Assembly: GCF_044383835.1 (NCBI RefSeq)
Contig: NZ_JBISEP010000004.1
Coordinates: forward strand, 62,001 to 126,000
Source of the DNA: Paraliobacillus sp044383835
GTDB lineage: Bacteria > Bacillota > Bacilli > Bacillales > Amphibacillaceae
Direction: 5' to 3'
DNA: 64,000 nucleotides
The notes below the pieces were generated by a model. That model made no database searches. It was not told the DNA's origin and saw only the letters and a program-made list of their open reading frames with translations. A program made the translations under genes and the position numbers. Below are positions 1 through 7,333 of this stretch, piece after piece. The number at the start of each line of letters is the position of its first letter. Positions within the stretch are counted from its first letter, which is position 1.

Positions 1-40
1 AATTATTAGCATAGACAAAAGGAATTATTTTATACCGTTT

Positions 41-469
41 TTATATGGATAGTATCTTTTGCATCATTACGTGTGGCATATTCGCATCAAGAAACACATT
101 AGATGCGGTTTCGTATCGTAGTTTAAGATAGAATGACTCTGCATGCGTTTGTGCACCTAATTTGACCTTTTTAACGCCCTTTTGTATAAGTGATTTTTCT
201 ATATGTAGAATAAGTTCTTTCCCTAATGATTGACCTCGGAATGCTTTGATCACACTTATACGCTCTAATTTTGCGTAATTAGATTCTATACGATAGCGAC
301 CAGCAGCAACAGGTTTTTCATCTATATAACCAACAAAATGAACAGCTTGTTGATCTAAGTCATCTTTTTCAATCGCTTCTGGTACTTGTTGTTCATCAAC
401 AAATACGCTCGTTCGAACGGAAAAAGCATCATTTAATTGTTTTTGATTTTGCGCTTCTACAATTTCCAT
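41..469 (-). CDS. GNAT family N-acetyltransferase
   Basis: Small (142 aa) single-domain acetyltransferase resembling the ElaA/YjcF branch of the GNAT superfamily, which transfers acetyl from acetyl-CoA to an amine; the substrate is unknown. The acetyl-CoA-binding loop is visible as R-G-Q-S-L-G-K near residues 80-86, preceded by the beta4 strand KLERISVIKAFRG. The N-terminal FVDEQQVP stretch is typical of the YjcF-like group. It lies alone on the minus strand, reading toward the window edge. Family is clear; function cannot be inferred. Confidence 0.85.
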   Translation of the reverse strand: MEIVEAQNQKQLNDAFSVRTSVFVDEQQVPEAIEKDDLDQQAVHFVGYIDEKPVAAGRYRIESNYAKLERISVIKAFRGQSLGKELILHIEKSLIQKGVKKVKLGAQTHAESFYLKLRYETASNVFLDANMPHVMMQKILSI

Positions 470-688
470 GTAAGAATCCCCTTCACTAATTATATTGCTA
501 TATAGTATAACACGAGATGTTTTACTATAAGAAATAGGTATTTATACTAGATATGGTGATGAACTCGGTTCTATCAAAGCTTCAATATTAGAAAAAAGGA
601 TTTTATGAAGCATTTTTGATAAAAAATGGTGTTGAATTGTAGGTTGAATTGGATTTACCCTACACTTGCATAAAATAATAACGCGAAA

Positions 689-1000
689 ATGTTCGTAAAA
701 CATGTTTTATCGAACACTTGCGGCGTAAAACAGGTTAAGAGTGTTCGAAAAAATGGATTTATCGAACATTTTGAGGTCAAAACAGGCTAAGAATGATCGA
801 AAAAATGGATTTATCGAACATTTTGAGGTCAAAACAGGTTAAGAATGATCGAAAAAATGGATTTATCAAACATTTTGAGGTCAAAACAGGTTAAGAGTGT
901 TCGAAAAAATGGATTTATCAAACATTTTGAGGTCAAAACAGGTTAAGAATGATCGAAAAAATGGATTTATCAAACACATAGAGGACATAACAGGTCAAGA
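689..1000. repeat. 52-bp tandem repeat array A (six units)
   Basis: Six head-to-tail units of exactly 52 bp start at 689, 741, 793, 845, 897 and 949. Each begins RTGWTCGWAAAA-like, carries a short inverted repeat (TTCG...CGAA arms around AAA/TTTAT), continues TTTTGAGGTCAAAACAGG and ends TTAAGA. The first and last units are the most diverged. The unit length is not a multiple of three and no frame stays open. The same skeleton and period recur at 54156-54618, so this is a family rather than a local accident. Confidence 0.92.
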
Positions 1001-1089
1001 GTGTCTACTAAAAAGTATTTAATTAACATTATCACATTTGACAGAGAACCAGAGATAATAAATACGAGGTCATTTATACCAGACTATAC

Positions 1090-1165
1090 TAAAAAAGCAC
1101 ATTAGCGTTGTTTAAGAACTTCTATATTATGCTTGATAGTATAGAAGTTCTACAGTCTAATGGGC
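1090..1165 (-). terminator. long hairpin terminator of the LysM hydrolase gene
   Basis: AGAACTTCTATA and TATAGAAGTTCT pair around a short loop, with a second outer pairing CATTAG/CTAATG. On the minus strand the structure is followed by a run of T (the AAAAAA at 1093-1098), directly downstream of the gene at 1176-1766. Confidence 0.75.
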
Positions 1166-1175
1166 CTTTTAAATC

Positions 1176-1766
1176 TTATTTAGCGAAACGATGATTACCA
1201 ATCGTAATCGTTACTTTTCTTGATAATATCCAGTCACTTTTCGCAGTTCTTGGGTTGTAAAAATAAATTGAACCTTGTCCTTGTCCTCGGAATGCCAGTG
1301 CTTCTTGAACAGCACGTTTAGAAGAATGGTCAGCAGGTTGATTGATGGCACCGTTTTTAATTGGTGTAAATGCATAGTATCCACCTGATGAGCGTTCGTA
1401 AATAACTCCTTTTATCGTATTAGGGAAATTATGATGATCCACTCGATTTAGCACTACAGTTGCAACAGCAACCTTACCAGCGTATGGTTCTCCTTTTGCT
1501 TCTGCATGAACAAGTCGTGCTAATAAATCCATTTCTTGATTAGAAATGTTAGTTGGCAATGATAGTTTTTGTCCTGGGTAGATCGTTGTTCCTTTTAAAT
1601 GATTTGTTTGTTGCAGGGTAGTTAAAGATACACCATAATGATTAGCTATTTTCCATAAAGAATCACCGCTTTGAACGGTATGAGTAGCTGCGCTTGCAAT
1701 AGATGGTGTTAAAAATATCGTAAAAGATAGACCGATAGTTAATCCAATTTTTTTAATGCTTTTCAT
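1176..1766 (-). CDS. secreted LysM and SleB-type cell wall hydrolase
   Basis: A 196-aa exported protein. Residues 1-26 form a signal peptide (positive start, hydrophobic core, ASA before ATHTV). One LysM peptidoglycan-binding module follows (HTVQSGDSLWKIANHYGVS, about 29-72). The C-terminal 115 residues match the Hydrolase_2 (SleB/CwlJ) domain: LLARLVHAEAKGEPYAGKVAVA contains the conserved glutamate, and VLNRV follows. SleB-type enzymes are lytic transglycosylases that cut spore cortex or vegetative wall. B. subtilis YkvT-like proteins have similar size; whether this one acts in germination cannot be told. Confidence 0.88.
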   Translation of the reverse strand: MKSIKKIGLTIGLSFTIFLTPSIASAATHTVQSGDSLWKIANHYGVSLTTLQQTNHLKGTTIYPGQKLSLPTNISNQEMDLLARLVHAEAKGEPYAGKVAVATVVLNRVDHHNFPNTIKGVIYERSSGGYYAFTPIKNGAINQPADHSSKRAVQEALAFRGQGQGSIYFYNPRTAKSDWILSRKVTITIGNHRFAK

Positions 1767-1977
1767 GATAGCCCTCCTTGTAATCTATGAGTCTACTTAA
1801 AGGCTATCAGTTGTAACATCTCCTTTCATTATATAAAAAATGGAAGATTGTTAGGAAGATAGAACACACAATGGCTAAAGAAATTGCTGGTAATATATTC
1901 TGTATAAAGAATTTGGTTAAACAAACAAGTTTAGCTAGGTTTATAACAGATAGATGACAATTTGTTTACAAACCCTA

Positions 1978-2006
1978 TTGACAACTACTACATAGATGAT
2001 TATGAT
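1978..2006 (+). promoter_or_regulatory. sigma-A promoter of tRNA-Val
   Basis: TTGACA (1978-1983), a 17-bp spacer and TATGAT (2001-2006) sit 26 bp before the tRNA, a strong housekeeping promoter. Confidence 0.8.
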
Positions 2007-2031
2007 AATAGTGCTATCAAAATAATAACGT

Positions 2032-2103
2032 GTCTCGTTAGCTCAGCGGGAGAGCACTTGCTTGACAGGCAAGGGGTCACTGGTTCAATCCCAGTACGAG
2101 ACA
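2032..2103 (+). tRNA. tRNA-Val (anticodon GAC)
   Basis: A complete 72-nt cloverleaf: acceptor GTCTCGT/ACGAGAC, D-stem GCTC/GAGC, anticodon stem CTTGC/GCAAG with loop TTGACAG (anticodon GAC, valine), T-stem ACTGG/CCAGT with loop TTCAATC, discriminator A. The CCA end is not encoded. It is a single tRNA gene, with its own promoter 26 bp upstream and a strong terminator downstream. Confidence 0.95.
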
Positions 2104-2130
2104 TTATGAAAATCAACGTGATGAAGAAAA

Positions 2131-2189
2131 AAACTTCCTCTGCAGCATAGACTTTATCTAAAAGACTATGCTGCAGAGGAAGTTTTTTT
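2131..2189 (+). terminator. terminator after tRNA-Val
   Basis: A nearly perfect stem (ACTTCCTCTGCAGCATAG with CTATGCTGCAGAGGAAGT) flanked by A-run and T-run, so it can work in both directions. It serves the tRNA and separates it from the convergent gene at 2237-2518. Confidence 0.9.
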
Positions 2190-2236
2190 GTAGCAATGAT
2201 CTATTTCTACTCTCGAAAAGCACAAAGTTAATAGAG

Positions 2237-2518
2237 TTAATCGGTTTCTATTTTGTGCCTTAAGAGAAAAGGTGAAAAATTGAATAGTAGTAAGAACCAA
2301 CTGACTGTTAGTATAACTCTATCCCAAAAATTGAATGGTAAATTAGTTAAGAACAATATTGACAAAACTAAAACCAATAAATAAAAGGCTAAGCTGCCAC
2401 GAGTTGCTTTTAACGTAGCGTTGCAATTCGGACAGGTTATTTCAAAGATATTTTTTCTTTGTAATTTCATTTTAGTTTTATAGTTTATTTTTGATGAGCA
2501 ATTATTGCATGTCGTCAT
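2237..2518 (-). CDS. small CXXC-20-CXXC membrane protein
   Basis: A 93-aa protein with two CxxC pairs (CNNC near residue 4-7 and CPNC near 29-32) separated by about 20 residues, followed by two hydrophobic segments. This matches the Firmicutes CXXC-20-CXXC family (TIGR04104, from memory), a zinc-ribbon-like head on a membrane tail with no known function. The ATG at 2518 is chosen because AAAGGAG lies 8 bp upstream; an in-frame TTG six codons earlier overlaps that ribosome site. Confidence 0.78.
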   Translation of the reverse strand: MTTCNNCSSKINYKTKMKLQRKNIFEITCPNCNATLKATRGSLAFYLLVLVLSILFLTNLPFNFWDRVILTVSWFLLLFNFSPFLLRHKIETD

Positions 2519-2629
2519 ATAAATACTCCTTTGCAATACCGTATAAACATCTCATATATATAGTATATACATTGTTTTTTTCAAAACAACCACATTTGTT
2601 ATTTTTCACAAAAAAAGGTGGTGATTAAA

Positions 2630-2890
2630 ATGAAGACCATTGAAACATCTTCTGTTAAAAAGGTACTATTATTGTTGCTTACAGCATTGGCAGTTATTAT
2701 GACCGTAGTAATCGTTAGAGATATGATCGTATATAATCGTCCGCTAATCTTATCATCATCTACATCTATTATAATAGTAATCAGTAATGCGGTATTGCTA
2801 CTATTTTTTATTAAGCGTAGAATGTTATTATTTATGATATATCCGATTTGTGCGATTATTATTATTCTGGTAAGTTTAATAAATAATTGA
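2630..2890 (+). CDS. small hypothetical membrane protein
   Basis: 86 aa with three predicted transmembrane helices (about residues 12-30, 42-58, 63-83) and basic loops (IKRRM). I do not recognise a family. The ATG at 2630 is preferred over the upstream in-frame GTGs because AAAGGTGGTG forms its ribosome site. It is followed by an own terminator, so it is probably monocistronic. Confidence 0.6.
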   Translation: MKTIETSSVKKVLLLLLTALAVIMTVVIVRDMIVYNRPLILSSSTSIIIVISNAVLLLFFIKRRMLLFMIYPICAIIIILVSLINN

Positions 2891-2919
2891 TATCGTAACT
2901 AAAATAAATAAATAGAAAC

Positions 2920-2954
2920 AGCTATGTCCAGAAAAGTGGTTATAGCTTTTTTTT
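2920..2954 (+). terminator. terminator after small membrane protein gene
   Basis: AGCTAT (2920-2925) pairs with ATAGCT (2942-2947), followed by eight T. Confidence 0.7.
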
Positions 2955-3003
2955 ATTTTTTAGTAATAAAGCTGATTCATTCAATATATACTTACTAAAA
3001 AAA

Positions 3004-3070
3004 GCTTACATATTACTGTTACGCTACCAACAGTATGGTATCACGCCAAAGAATATGTAAGCAATTTTTT
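3004..3070 (+). terminator. branched hairpin with T-run; terminator or small RNA
   Basis: GCTTACATATT (3004-3014) pairs with AATATGTAAGC (3052-3062). Inside, TACTGTT (3014-3020) pairs with AACAGTA (3029-3035). AATTTTTTTT follows, and AAAAAAA precedes. A two-tier structure is more than a terminator needs, so a short stable RNA ending here is possible. Confidence 0.55.
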
Positions 3071-3082
3071 TTATTCTATATG

Positions 3083-3098
3083 ATGAAACGCGTTTCAT
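3083..3098. promoter_or_regulatory. 16-bp perfect palindrome upstream of hmoB
   Basis: ATGAAACGCGTTTCAT is an exact palindrome 79 bp before the hmoB start. It has the TGAAA..CG..TTTCA look of LacI/CcpA-family operators but does not fit the CcpA cre consensus at the centre. The protein that binds it is unknown. Confidence 0.45.
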
Positions 3099-3176
3099 AG
3101 CAAGAAATATTTTATTTTGTTTGGAAATTCATATAGAATGTCCTTAAATAATCTAATGAAACAAAGGAGAACTTGT

Positions 3177-3683
3177 ATGTATATTTATTTTTTTTATAAT
3201 AATTTTACCGATCAAATAAACCAACAACGCCTATGTTTAATACAACAAAATAAAAAAGTCTACATGCTAGAAACAACTAAAGATGTGCTTGACCAAAAAA
3301 TATCGGAAGAGTTCATGAAATATAAGGTGATTGACGGTGAATTGCCTATAGCTTATGATGAAGAAATGTATGTTGTGTGTAACCACATTCCAGTTGCCGA
3401 AGAGGGAAGAGATCAATTTGAGGCTCGTTTTCTTAATCGAGCACGTAAAATTGAAGAGGAAGCAGGTTTTATTGCTATTCGAGTTTGTCGGCCGCTAAAT
3501 TCTGATACGTATGTTATCATAACCTTTTGGCAATCTGAACAAGATTTCACGAACTGGCAAGAGTCAAAAGCATACAAACAAGCGCACGAAAAAAGAAGAA
3601 CGGAAGATGGGATTGATCAAAAGCGTCCAGATATTTTCCCTAGACCTTCCTATCTAAACACCTATCATGTACAAAAAGGATAA
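3177..3683 (+). CDS. hmoB: heme-degrading monooxygenase HmoB
   Basis: 168 aa, closely resembling B. subtilis HmoB (YhgC, 166 aa), which opens heme to release iron. The C-terminal half is an antibiotic-biosynthesis-monooxygenase (ABM) ferredoxin-like fold: FEARFLNRARKIEEEAGF and the VCRPLNSDTYVIITFWQSEQDF region match the family core, and FPRPSYLNTYHV closes it. The N-terminal half (residues 1-65) is the divergent extension typical of HmoB. The ATG at 3177 has AAAGGAGAA upstream; an earlier in-frame TTG (3117) does not. A palindromic operator-like site lies upstream. Confidence 0.85.
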   Translation: MYIYFFYNNFTDQINQQRLCLIQQNKKVYMLETTKDVLDQKISEEFMKYKVIDGELPIAYDEEMYVVCNHIPVAEEGRDQFEARFLNRARKIEEEAGFIAIRVCRPLNSDTYVIITFWQSEQDFTNWQESKAYKQAHEKRRTEDGIDQKRPDIFPRPSYLNTYHVQKG

Positions 3684-3729
3684 AAATGCATATACTGTTT
3701 CATTGAAAATACGAGGAGGGAATAATTGC

Positions 3730-4281
3730 ATGGTTCAAGTTAATCAATCAATTGAAGCATTTATCGATCATGCTGGATGGTTTGCGCCGGCCTTATTTGT
3801 GGTATTACACATTATTCGACCTATTTTATTCATTCCCGTAATCGTTATTTGTGTAGTAGGTGGAGTCGTTTTTGGCTTTGTACAGGGTGCAATCCTTTCA
3901 TTAATTGGTTTATCTTTAATGAGTCTGATATCTTATAAAGTTGTGTTTCGTCTTCCAAGGTTGCATGAAAACATTGCTAAGTTAAAAGAGAAGATGTTTC
4001 AAGATCGAACAATTTCTGTTTCACAGGTTATGGTATTACGCGTAATGCCATTCGTTCATTTTCATTTACTATCTTTTTATTTGATGGAAATGACAGCTAA
4101 TATAAGAGAATATATGTATTATTCTATTCTAGGCTTACTAGCACCGGCTATCATCTATACTGCATTTGGAGAAGCAATTTCTGCATTTCCGTGGTATATT
4201 ACGATTTGTTTCTTCTTGCTCTTAGTTCTCATTTATTATTTTATTGACAGAAGAAATAAAGTTAGAATGCATCTAAATTAA
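3730..4281 (+). CDS. TVP38/TMEM64 family membrane protein (VTT domain)
   Basis: 183 aa with about five to six membrane segments. It contains the VTT/SNARE-associated pattern: a P-x-x-x-x-x-x-x-x-x-G-G-x-x-F-G segment (IPVIVICVVGGVVFGF) and the LRVMPFVHFHLLSFYLM re-entrant region that corresponds to the R-x-x-P motif of DedA/TVP38 proteins. Relatives are linked to lipid scrambling or polyprenyl-phosphate handling; the role here is unknown. Start at 3730 is set by GAGGAGGG nine bases upstream rather than the longer frame overlapping hmoB. Confidence 0.75.
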   Translation: MVQVNQSIEAFIDHAGWFAPALFVVLHIIRPILFIPVIVICVVGGVVFGFVQGAILSLIGLSLMSLISYKVVFRLPRLHENIAKLKEKMFQDRTISVSQVMVLRVMPFVHFHLLSFYLMEMTANIREYMYYSILGLLAPAIIYTAFGEAISAFPWYITICFFLLLVLIYYFIDRRNKVRMHLN

Positions 4282-4368
4282 TACGGAGATAAGCGCCTTT
4301 ACTCTTGTAATGGCGTTTTTTACATAGCATAATAAAGGTAATGAAATGGATCGGAGTGTCAATCATAC

Positions 4369-5253
4369 ATGACAAAGAAACGAAGCAAGGACCAATATAT
4401 TTTTCAAGTCCAAGAAGAGAATGAATTATTACTCTTTCTATTACAAAAGCTCGATCAAGGGAGAAACCGAACAAAATCTATGCTAGCAAGAGGTCAAGTC
4501 CTTGTAAGTGATCAAGTAGAAACTCAATTTAATAGGAAGCTCGTTCCAGGAGTGACAGTTACCATTTTAAAGCATGCTGCTCCTAATAATAAAAATAAAG
4601 GAATTGCCATATTATACGAAGATGACGATATGATCGTTATCAACAAGGATGCTGGATTATTATCTATCGCTTCATCTAAAGAAAAACAACAAACAGCATA
4701 TCATCAACTAATGGAACATGTGAAAATGCAGCATCCAAAAAATCGGGTTTTTATCGTTCATCGTTTGGATCGAGATACGTCTGGTGTAATGGTATTTGCT
4801 AAAACTGAAAAGGTGAAAAGGAGCTTGCAGGATCATTGGAAGCAAGTAGTCCAAAAAAGAACGTATGTTGCAGTGGTTGAAGGCCATATAACTAAGCAAC
4901 AGCAAACGCTTGTCTCCTGGTTGAAAGAAACAAAGACACATAAAATGTATGCTTCAGCAAAAGATAATGGTGGGCAAAAGGCAATAACACATATTAAAAA
5001 ACTAGATGCAAATAAAAAATACACCTTATTAGAGCTAGAACTAGATACAGGTAGAAAAAACCAGATTCGTGTGCAGATGGAACAGATGAACACACCGGTT
5101 GTAGGTGACAAAAAATATGGTGCAGCAACTAACCTGATTGGACGACTAGCTTTACACGCAAATGTTCTTGCATTTAAACACCCAATAACAAATAAAACGT
5201 TGGAATTTAAAGTGGAAGTACCGAACGCATTTTATGAGCTCGTGAAGGGATGA
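4369..5253 (+). CDS. RluA-family 23S/tRNA pseudouridine synthase with S4 domain
   Basis: 294 aa. The first 75 residues form an S4-like RNA-binding domain (NRTKSMLARGQVLVS). The catalytic domain carries the RluA signature HRLDRDTSGVMVFAK with the catalytic aspartate in HRLD, and the later TGRKNQIRVQM and VGDKKYG motifs. These enzymes isomerise uridine to pseudouridine in RNA; the site cannot be assigned by eye. GGAGTG lies about ten bases before the ATG. The next gene begins almost at its stop codon. Confidence 0.88.
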   Translation: MTKKRSKDQYIFQVQEENELLLFLLQKLDQGRNRTKSMLARGQVLVSDQVETQFNRKLVPGVTVTILKHAAPNNKNKGIAILYEDDDMIVINKDAGLLSIASSKEKQQTAYHQLMEHVKMQHPKNRVFIVHRLDRDTSGVMVFAKTEKVKRSLQDHWKQVVQKRTYVAVVEGHITKQQQTLVSWLKETKTHKMYASAKDNGGQKAITHIKKLDANKKYTLLELELDTGRKNQIRVQMEQMNTPVVGDKKYGAATNLIGRLALHANVLAFKHPITNKTLEFKVEVPNAFYELVKG

Positions 5254-5258
5254 TGTGC

Positions 5259-5489
5259 ATGTATTTAACAATAAGTGAAGCAGCAGATTATTTAGGCATA
5301 ACAGAAAAAGAGGTTAGGCAGTTAATTTTCCAACAGCGCATTCGTGCGATCCATGATGGAGATAATTATTTAATTAATAAAGACCAGTTTAATGAACATT
5401 TTAAACAGATAGAGCGGTATAAACAACAGGTGCAAGAATTTTTAAGCGAACCGATTCCTGAAGATATTGATGTTAAAGATGAAGATTAA
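5259..5489 (+). CDS. excisionase/MerR-like small DNA-binding protein
   Basis: About 76 aa. Residues 1-45 (YLTISEAADYLGITEKEVRQLIFQQRI) are a winged helix-turn-helix of the HTH_17 excisionase type, followed by an acidic helical tail. Such proteins occur as small regulators in Bacilli and need not be phage-related; no recombinase is near. Three candidate starts exist (5250, 5253, 5259); 5259 gives the best spacing from GAAGGG. It is translationally coupled to the pseudouridine synthase gene. Confidence 0.7.
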   Translation: MYLTISEAADYLGITEKEVRQLIFQQRIRAIHDGDNYLINKDQFNEHFKQIERYKQQVQEFLSEPIPEDIDVKDED

Positions 5490-5512
5490 CTGAATTCCCG
5501 ATATATTTTTAG

Positions 5513-5590
5513 GTGTTTGTTCTACTACATTAAAATAATCATTTGTGTTTTCAAGTGAGAAATGATGGTATGCCTTAGGCTATTTATAGC
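5513..5590. repeat. partial copy of a dispersed intergenic element (3-prime half)
   Basis: GTTTGTTCTRCTACATTAAAATAA and the following GAAATG...CTTAGGCTATTTATA match the right-hand part of the element at 44388-44595 with scattered changes, including its decayed end TTTGTCCTAGCCTTTTT. Confidence 0.6.
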
Positions 5591-5596
5591 TATATA

Positions 5597-5980
5597 TTAC
5601 TTTGGATAAATCGTTAAAGCGATATCTTCTAAAGTTGGCGTATGAATGAAATTATTTTCTTGGAAAATAAATGTCCAAGGCATGCTTGTTTTTTCTTTAA
5701 TGACTAATTGTGGAAAAGAAAAACGTTGCTTAGCGATCACCTGTTCTTTTTCCAAATAATATACGGTTGTGTCAGAAAACATGAAAGGCATAGTTGAAAA
5801 ATTATGAATTAAAGTCATAATTAAATATTCCCCTTTATGGTTAATCGCTTCTCTCAACGTTATAAAATGTATTGGGGCTACATTTTCTTCACAGGTATGA
5901 GTAAATGTATGATGAATCAATTGTTTATCCTGATTACTAATTGTACGATTCCAAGCATTCTCAAAATTGAGTTGCTGCAT
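5597..5980 (-). CDS. SLAP-domain-like cytosolic protein
   Basis: 127 aa, no signal peptide or membrane segment. REAINHKGEYLIMTLIHNFSTMPF and the closing KTSMPWTFIF resemble the SLAP domain found in S-layer assembly accessory proteins and in short stand-alone Bacillales proteins. I recall this family but not a function. Start at 5980 is set by AGAAGGG; a TTG two codons earlier overlaps it. Downstream lies a relic of a dispersed element. Confidence 0.55.
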   Translation of the reverse strand: MQQLNFENAWNRTISNQDKQLIHHTFTHTCEENVAPIHFITLREAINHKGEYLIMTLIHNFSTMPFMFSDTTVYYLEKEQVIAKQRFSFPQLVIKEKTSMPWTFIFQENNFIHTPTLEDIALTIYPK

Positions 5981-6100
5981 AATCAACCCTTCTTTCTTAT
6001 CAGATTGTTAATGATAAGTATAACAAGAAACAGAGGAAAAGTAGAATCATTTCAAACAATTGATAAAAAATGCTAAACATGCTGTATGATATGTAGTAAG

Positions 6101-6129
6101 ACAAAATCATGGTATACAGATGATTTTAT
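6101..6129 (-). terminator. terminator of the intracellular protease gene
   Basis: AAAATCAT (6103-6110) pairs with ATGATTTT (6120-6127) just after the stop codon of the minus-strand gene at 6147-7109. Confidence 0.6.
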
Positions 6130-6146
6130 CTTATGTGTCTGAGGTA

Positions 6147-7109
6147 TTATAAACGATATGCACGCATGGTTAAGTTGTCGAAGGTAGTTGATAGGGAGTC
6201 CAATAAAGTAAGATAAATAAGTCCATTTCCTTCAAATTTTGTATTAAAACCTAGTGGAATGGTACGTCTAATTAATTGTGCGTAAAGCTCAGTTTCTGTT
6301 AATTCACGTTCAAACTGCCTCGTTGTTACGTTTTTTATTAGTGCTAATGCGCCTGTTACGTGGGGGGCAGCCATTGATGTTCCACTTAATATGGCGTACC
6401 CACCATTTAAATACGTAGATGTAATGTCTTCCCCAGGGGCAACTAAATCTATGTTACTGTTTGAGTTGGTAAAACGAGAGGATCGATGCTCCGAGTCAAT
6501 AGCACCTACGCTAATAACTTCATTATAATAAGCGGGATAAGAAAATTCATTTGTCTGTTGGTTTCCATCTCCGTCATTCCCTGCTGCACAGACAATGGGG
6601 ATGTCATGGTGTAAGACAGCTTTTTTAATTACTTTGTGTAATGCAGGTAAGTCATCTGCACCTCCTAAAGACATGGAAATAATGTCTACCTGTTGTGCTG
6701 TAGCATATTTAATTCCTTTAATGATCCAGTCATATTCACCATTACCATCTTTATCGAGCACTTTTACGATTAATAGATTTACTTTTGGAGACACACCTAC
6801 AACCCCTCTATGATTTAAACTAGCTGCAATTGTGCCAGCCACATGTGTCCCGTGTCCGTTGTAATCCTCAAAAATCTTTGCATTTCCTCCATCATCTGTA
6901 GTGAAATTTTTACCGCCAATAATTCGGTTGGACAACTCAATATGTTTTGTATCACATCCAGTATCTAGAATAGCAATGGTTACACCTTCCCCTTTTGTTT
7001 CTTTCCAAATGTCAGGAGCTTGTATCATCTTCACACCTTTTGGAATTTCATTTGTTTTTTTCATTTGTTTTACAACTTTGAAATTAGCAAGATGCATCTT
7101 ATTATCCAT
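6147..7109 (-). CDS. ispA: intracellular subtilisin-type serine protease
   Basis: 320 aa, matching B. subtilis IspA along its length. The catalytic triad is visible: D49 (AILDTGCDT), H86 (NGHGTHVAG) and S245 (GTSMAAPH), with oxyanion N178 (CAAGND). There is no signal peptide, as expected for a cytosolic ISP. The N-terminal propeptide keeps the EIPKGVKMIQAP segment, but the usual inhibitory LIPY/F motif near residues 7-10 reads LANF and lacks its proline. AGGAGG lies seven bases before the ATG. Monocistronic with its own terminator. Confidence 0.93.
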   Translation of the reverse strand: MDNKMHLANFKVVKQMKKTNEIPKGVKMIQAPDIWKETKGEGVTIAILDTGCDTKHIELSNRIIGGKNFTTDDGGNAKIFEDYNGHGTHVAGTIAASLNHRGVVGVSPKVNLLIVKVLDKDGNGEYDWIIKGIKYATAQQVDIISMSLGGADDLPALHKVIKKAVLHHDIPIVCAAGNDGDGNQQTNEFSYPAYYNEVISVGAIDSEHRSSRFTNSNSNIDLVAPGEDITSTYLNGGYAILSGTSMAAPHVTGALALIKNVTTRQFERELTETELYAQLIRRTIPLGFNTKFEGNGLIYLTLLDSLSTTFDNLTMRAYRL

Positions 7110-7333
7110 GTATCATCCTCCTAATAAATATATGTTTTTAATACCCTTATCGTAGCAAGGTTTACAAAATTACAGTAGAGGCATCTACAACAAAACGATA
7201 TAGATTTATGCACAAATTTTGCTAAGGAGGGTGGTTGTCGGTGAATAGGAATAACGCTAAAATAGAAAGATAGGTCAAAATAGCTTTATACACATATAAA
7301 AACAACAATGCTAATAAAAGAGGAGAATCATTG

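Larger units (their letters stand above)
470..1175. other. intergenic region with tandem repeat and terminator
   Basis: About 700 bp with no convincing gene. It contains a six-unit 52-bp tandem array (689-1000) and, nearer the LysM gene, a long imperfect hairpin that should terminate that gene. No open frame with a ribosome site and protein-like composition was seen. Confidence 0.75.

Noticed and set aside
1962..2150. 62-codon open frame over the tRNA region
   Set aside because: It runs straight through a complete tRNA-Val and its terminator stem and has no ribosome site.
5259..5489. Prophage excisionase
   Set aside because: No integrase, attachment repeats or phage genes nearby; coupled to a housekeeping RNA-modification gene.
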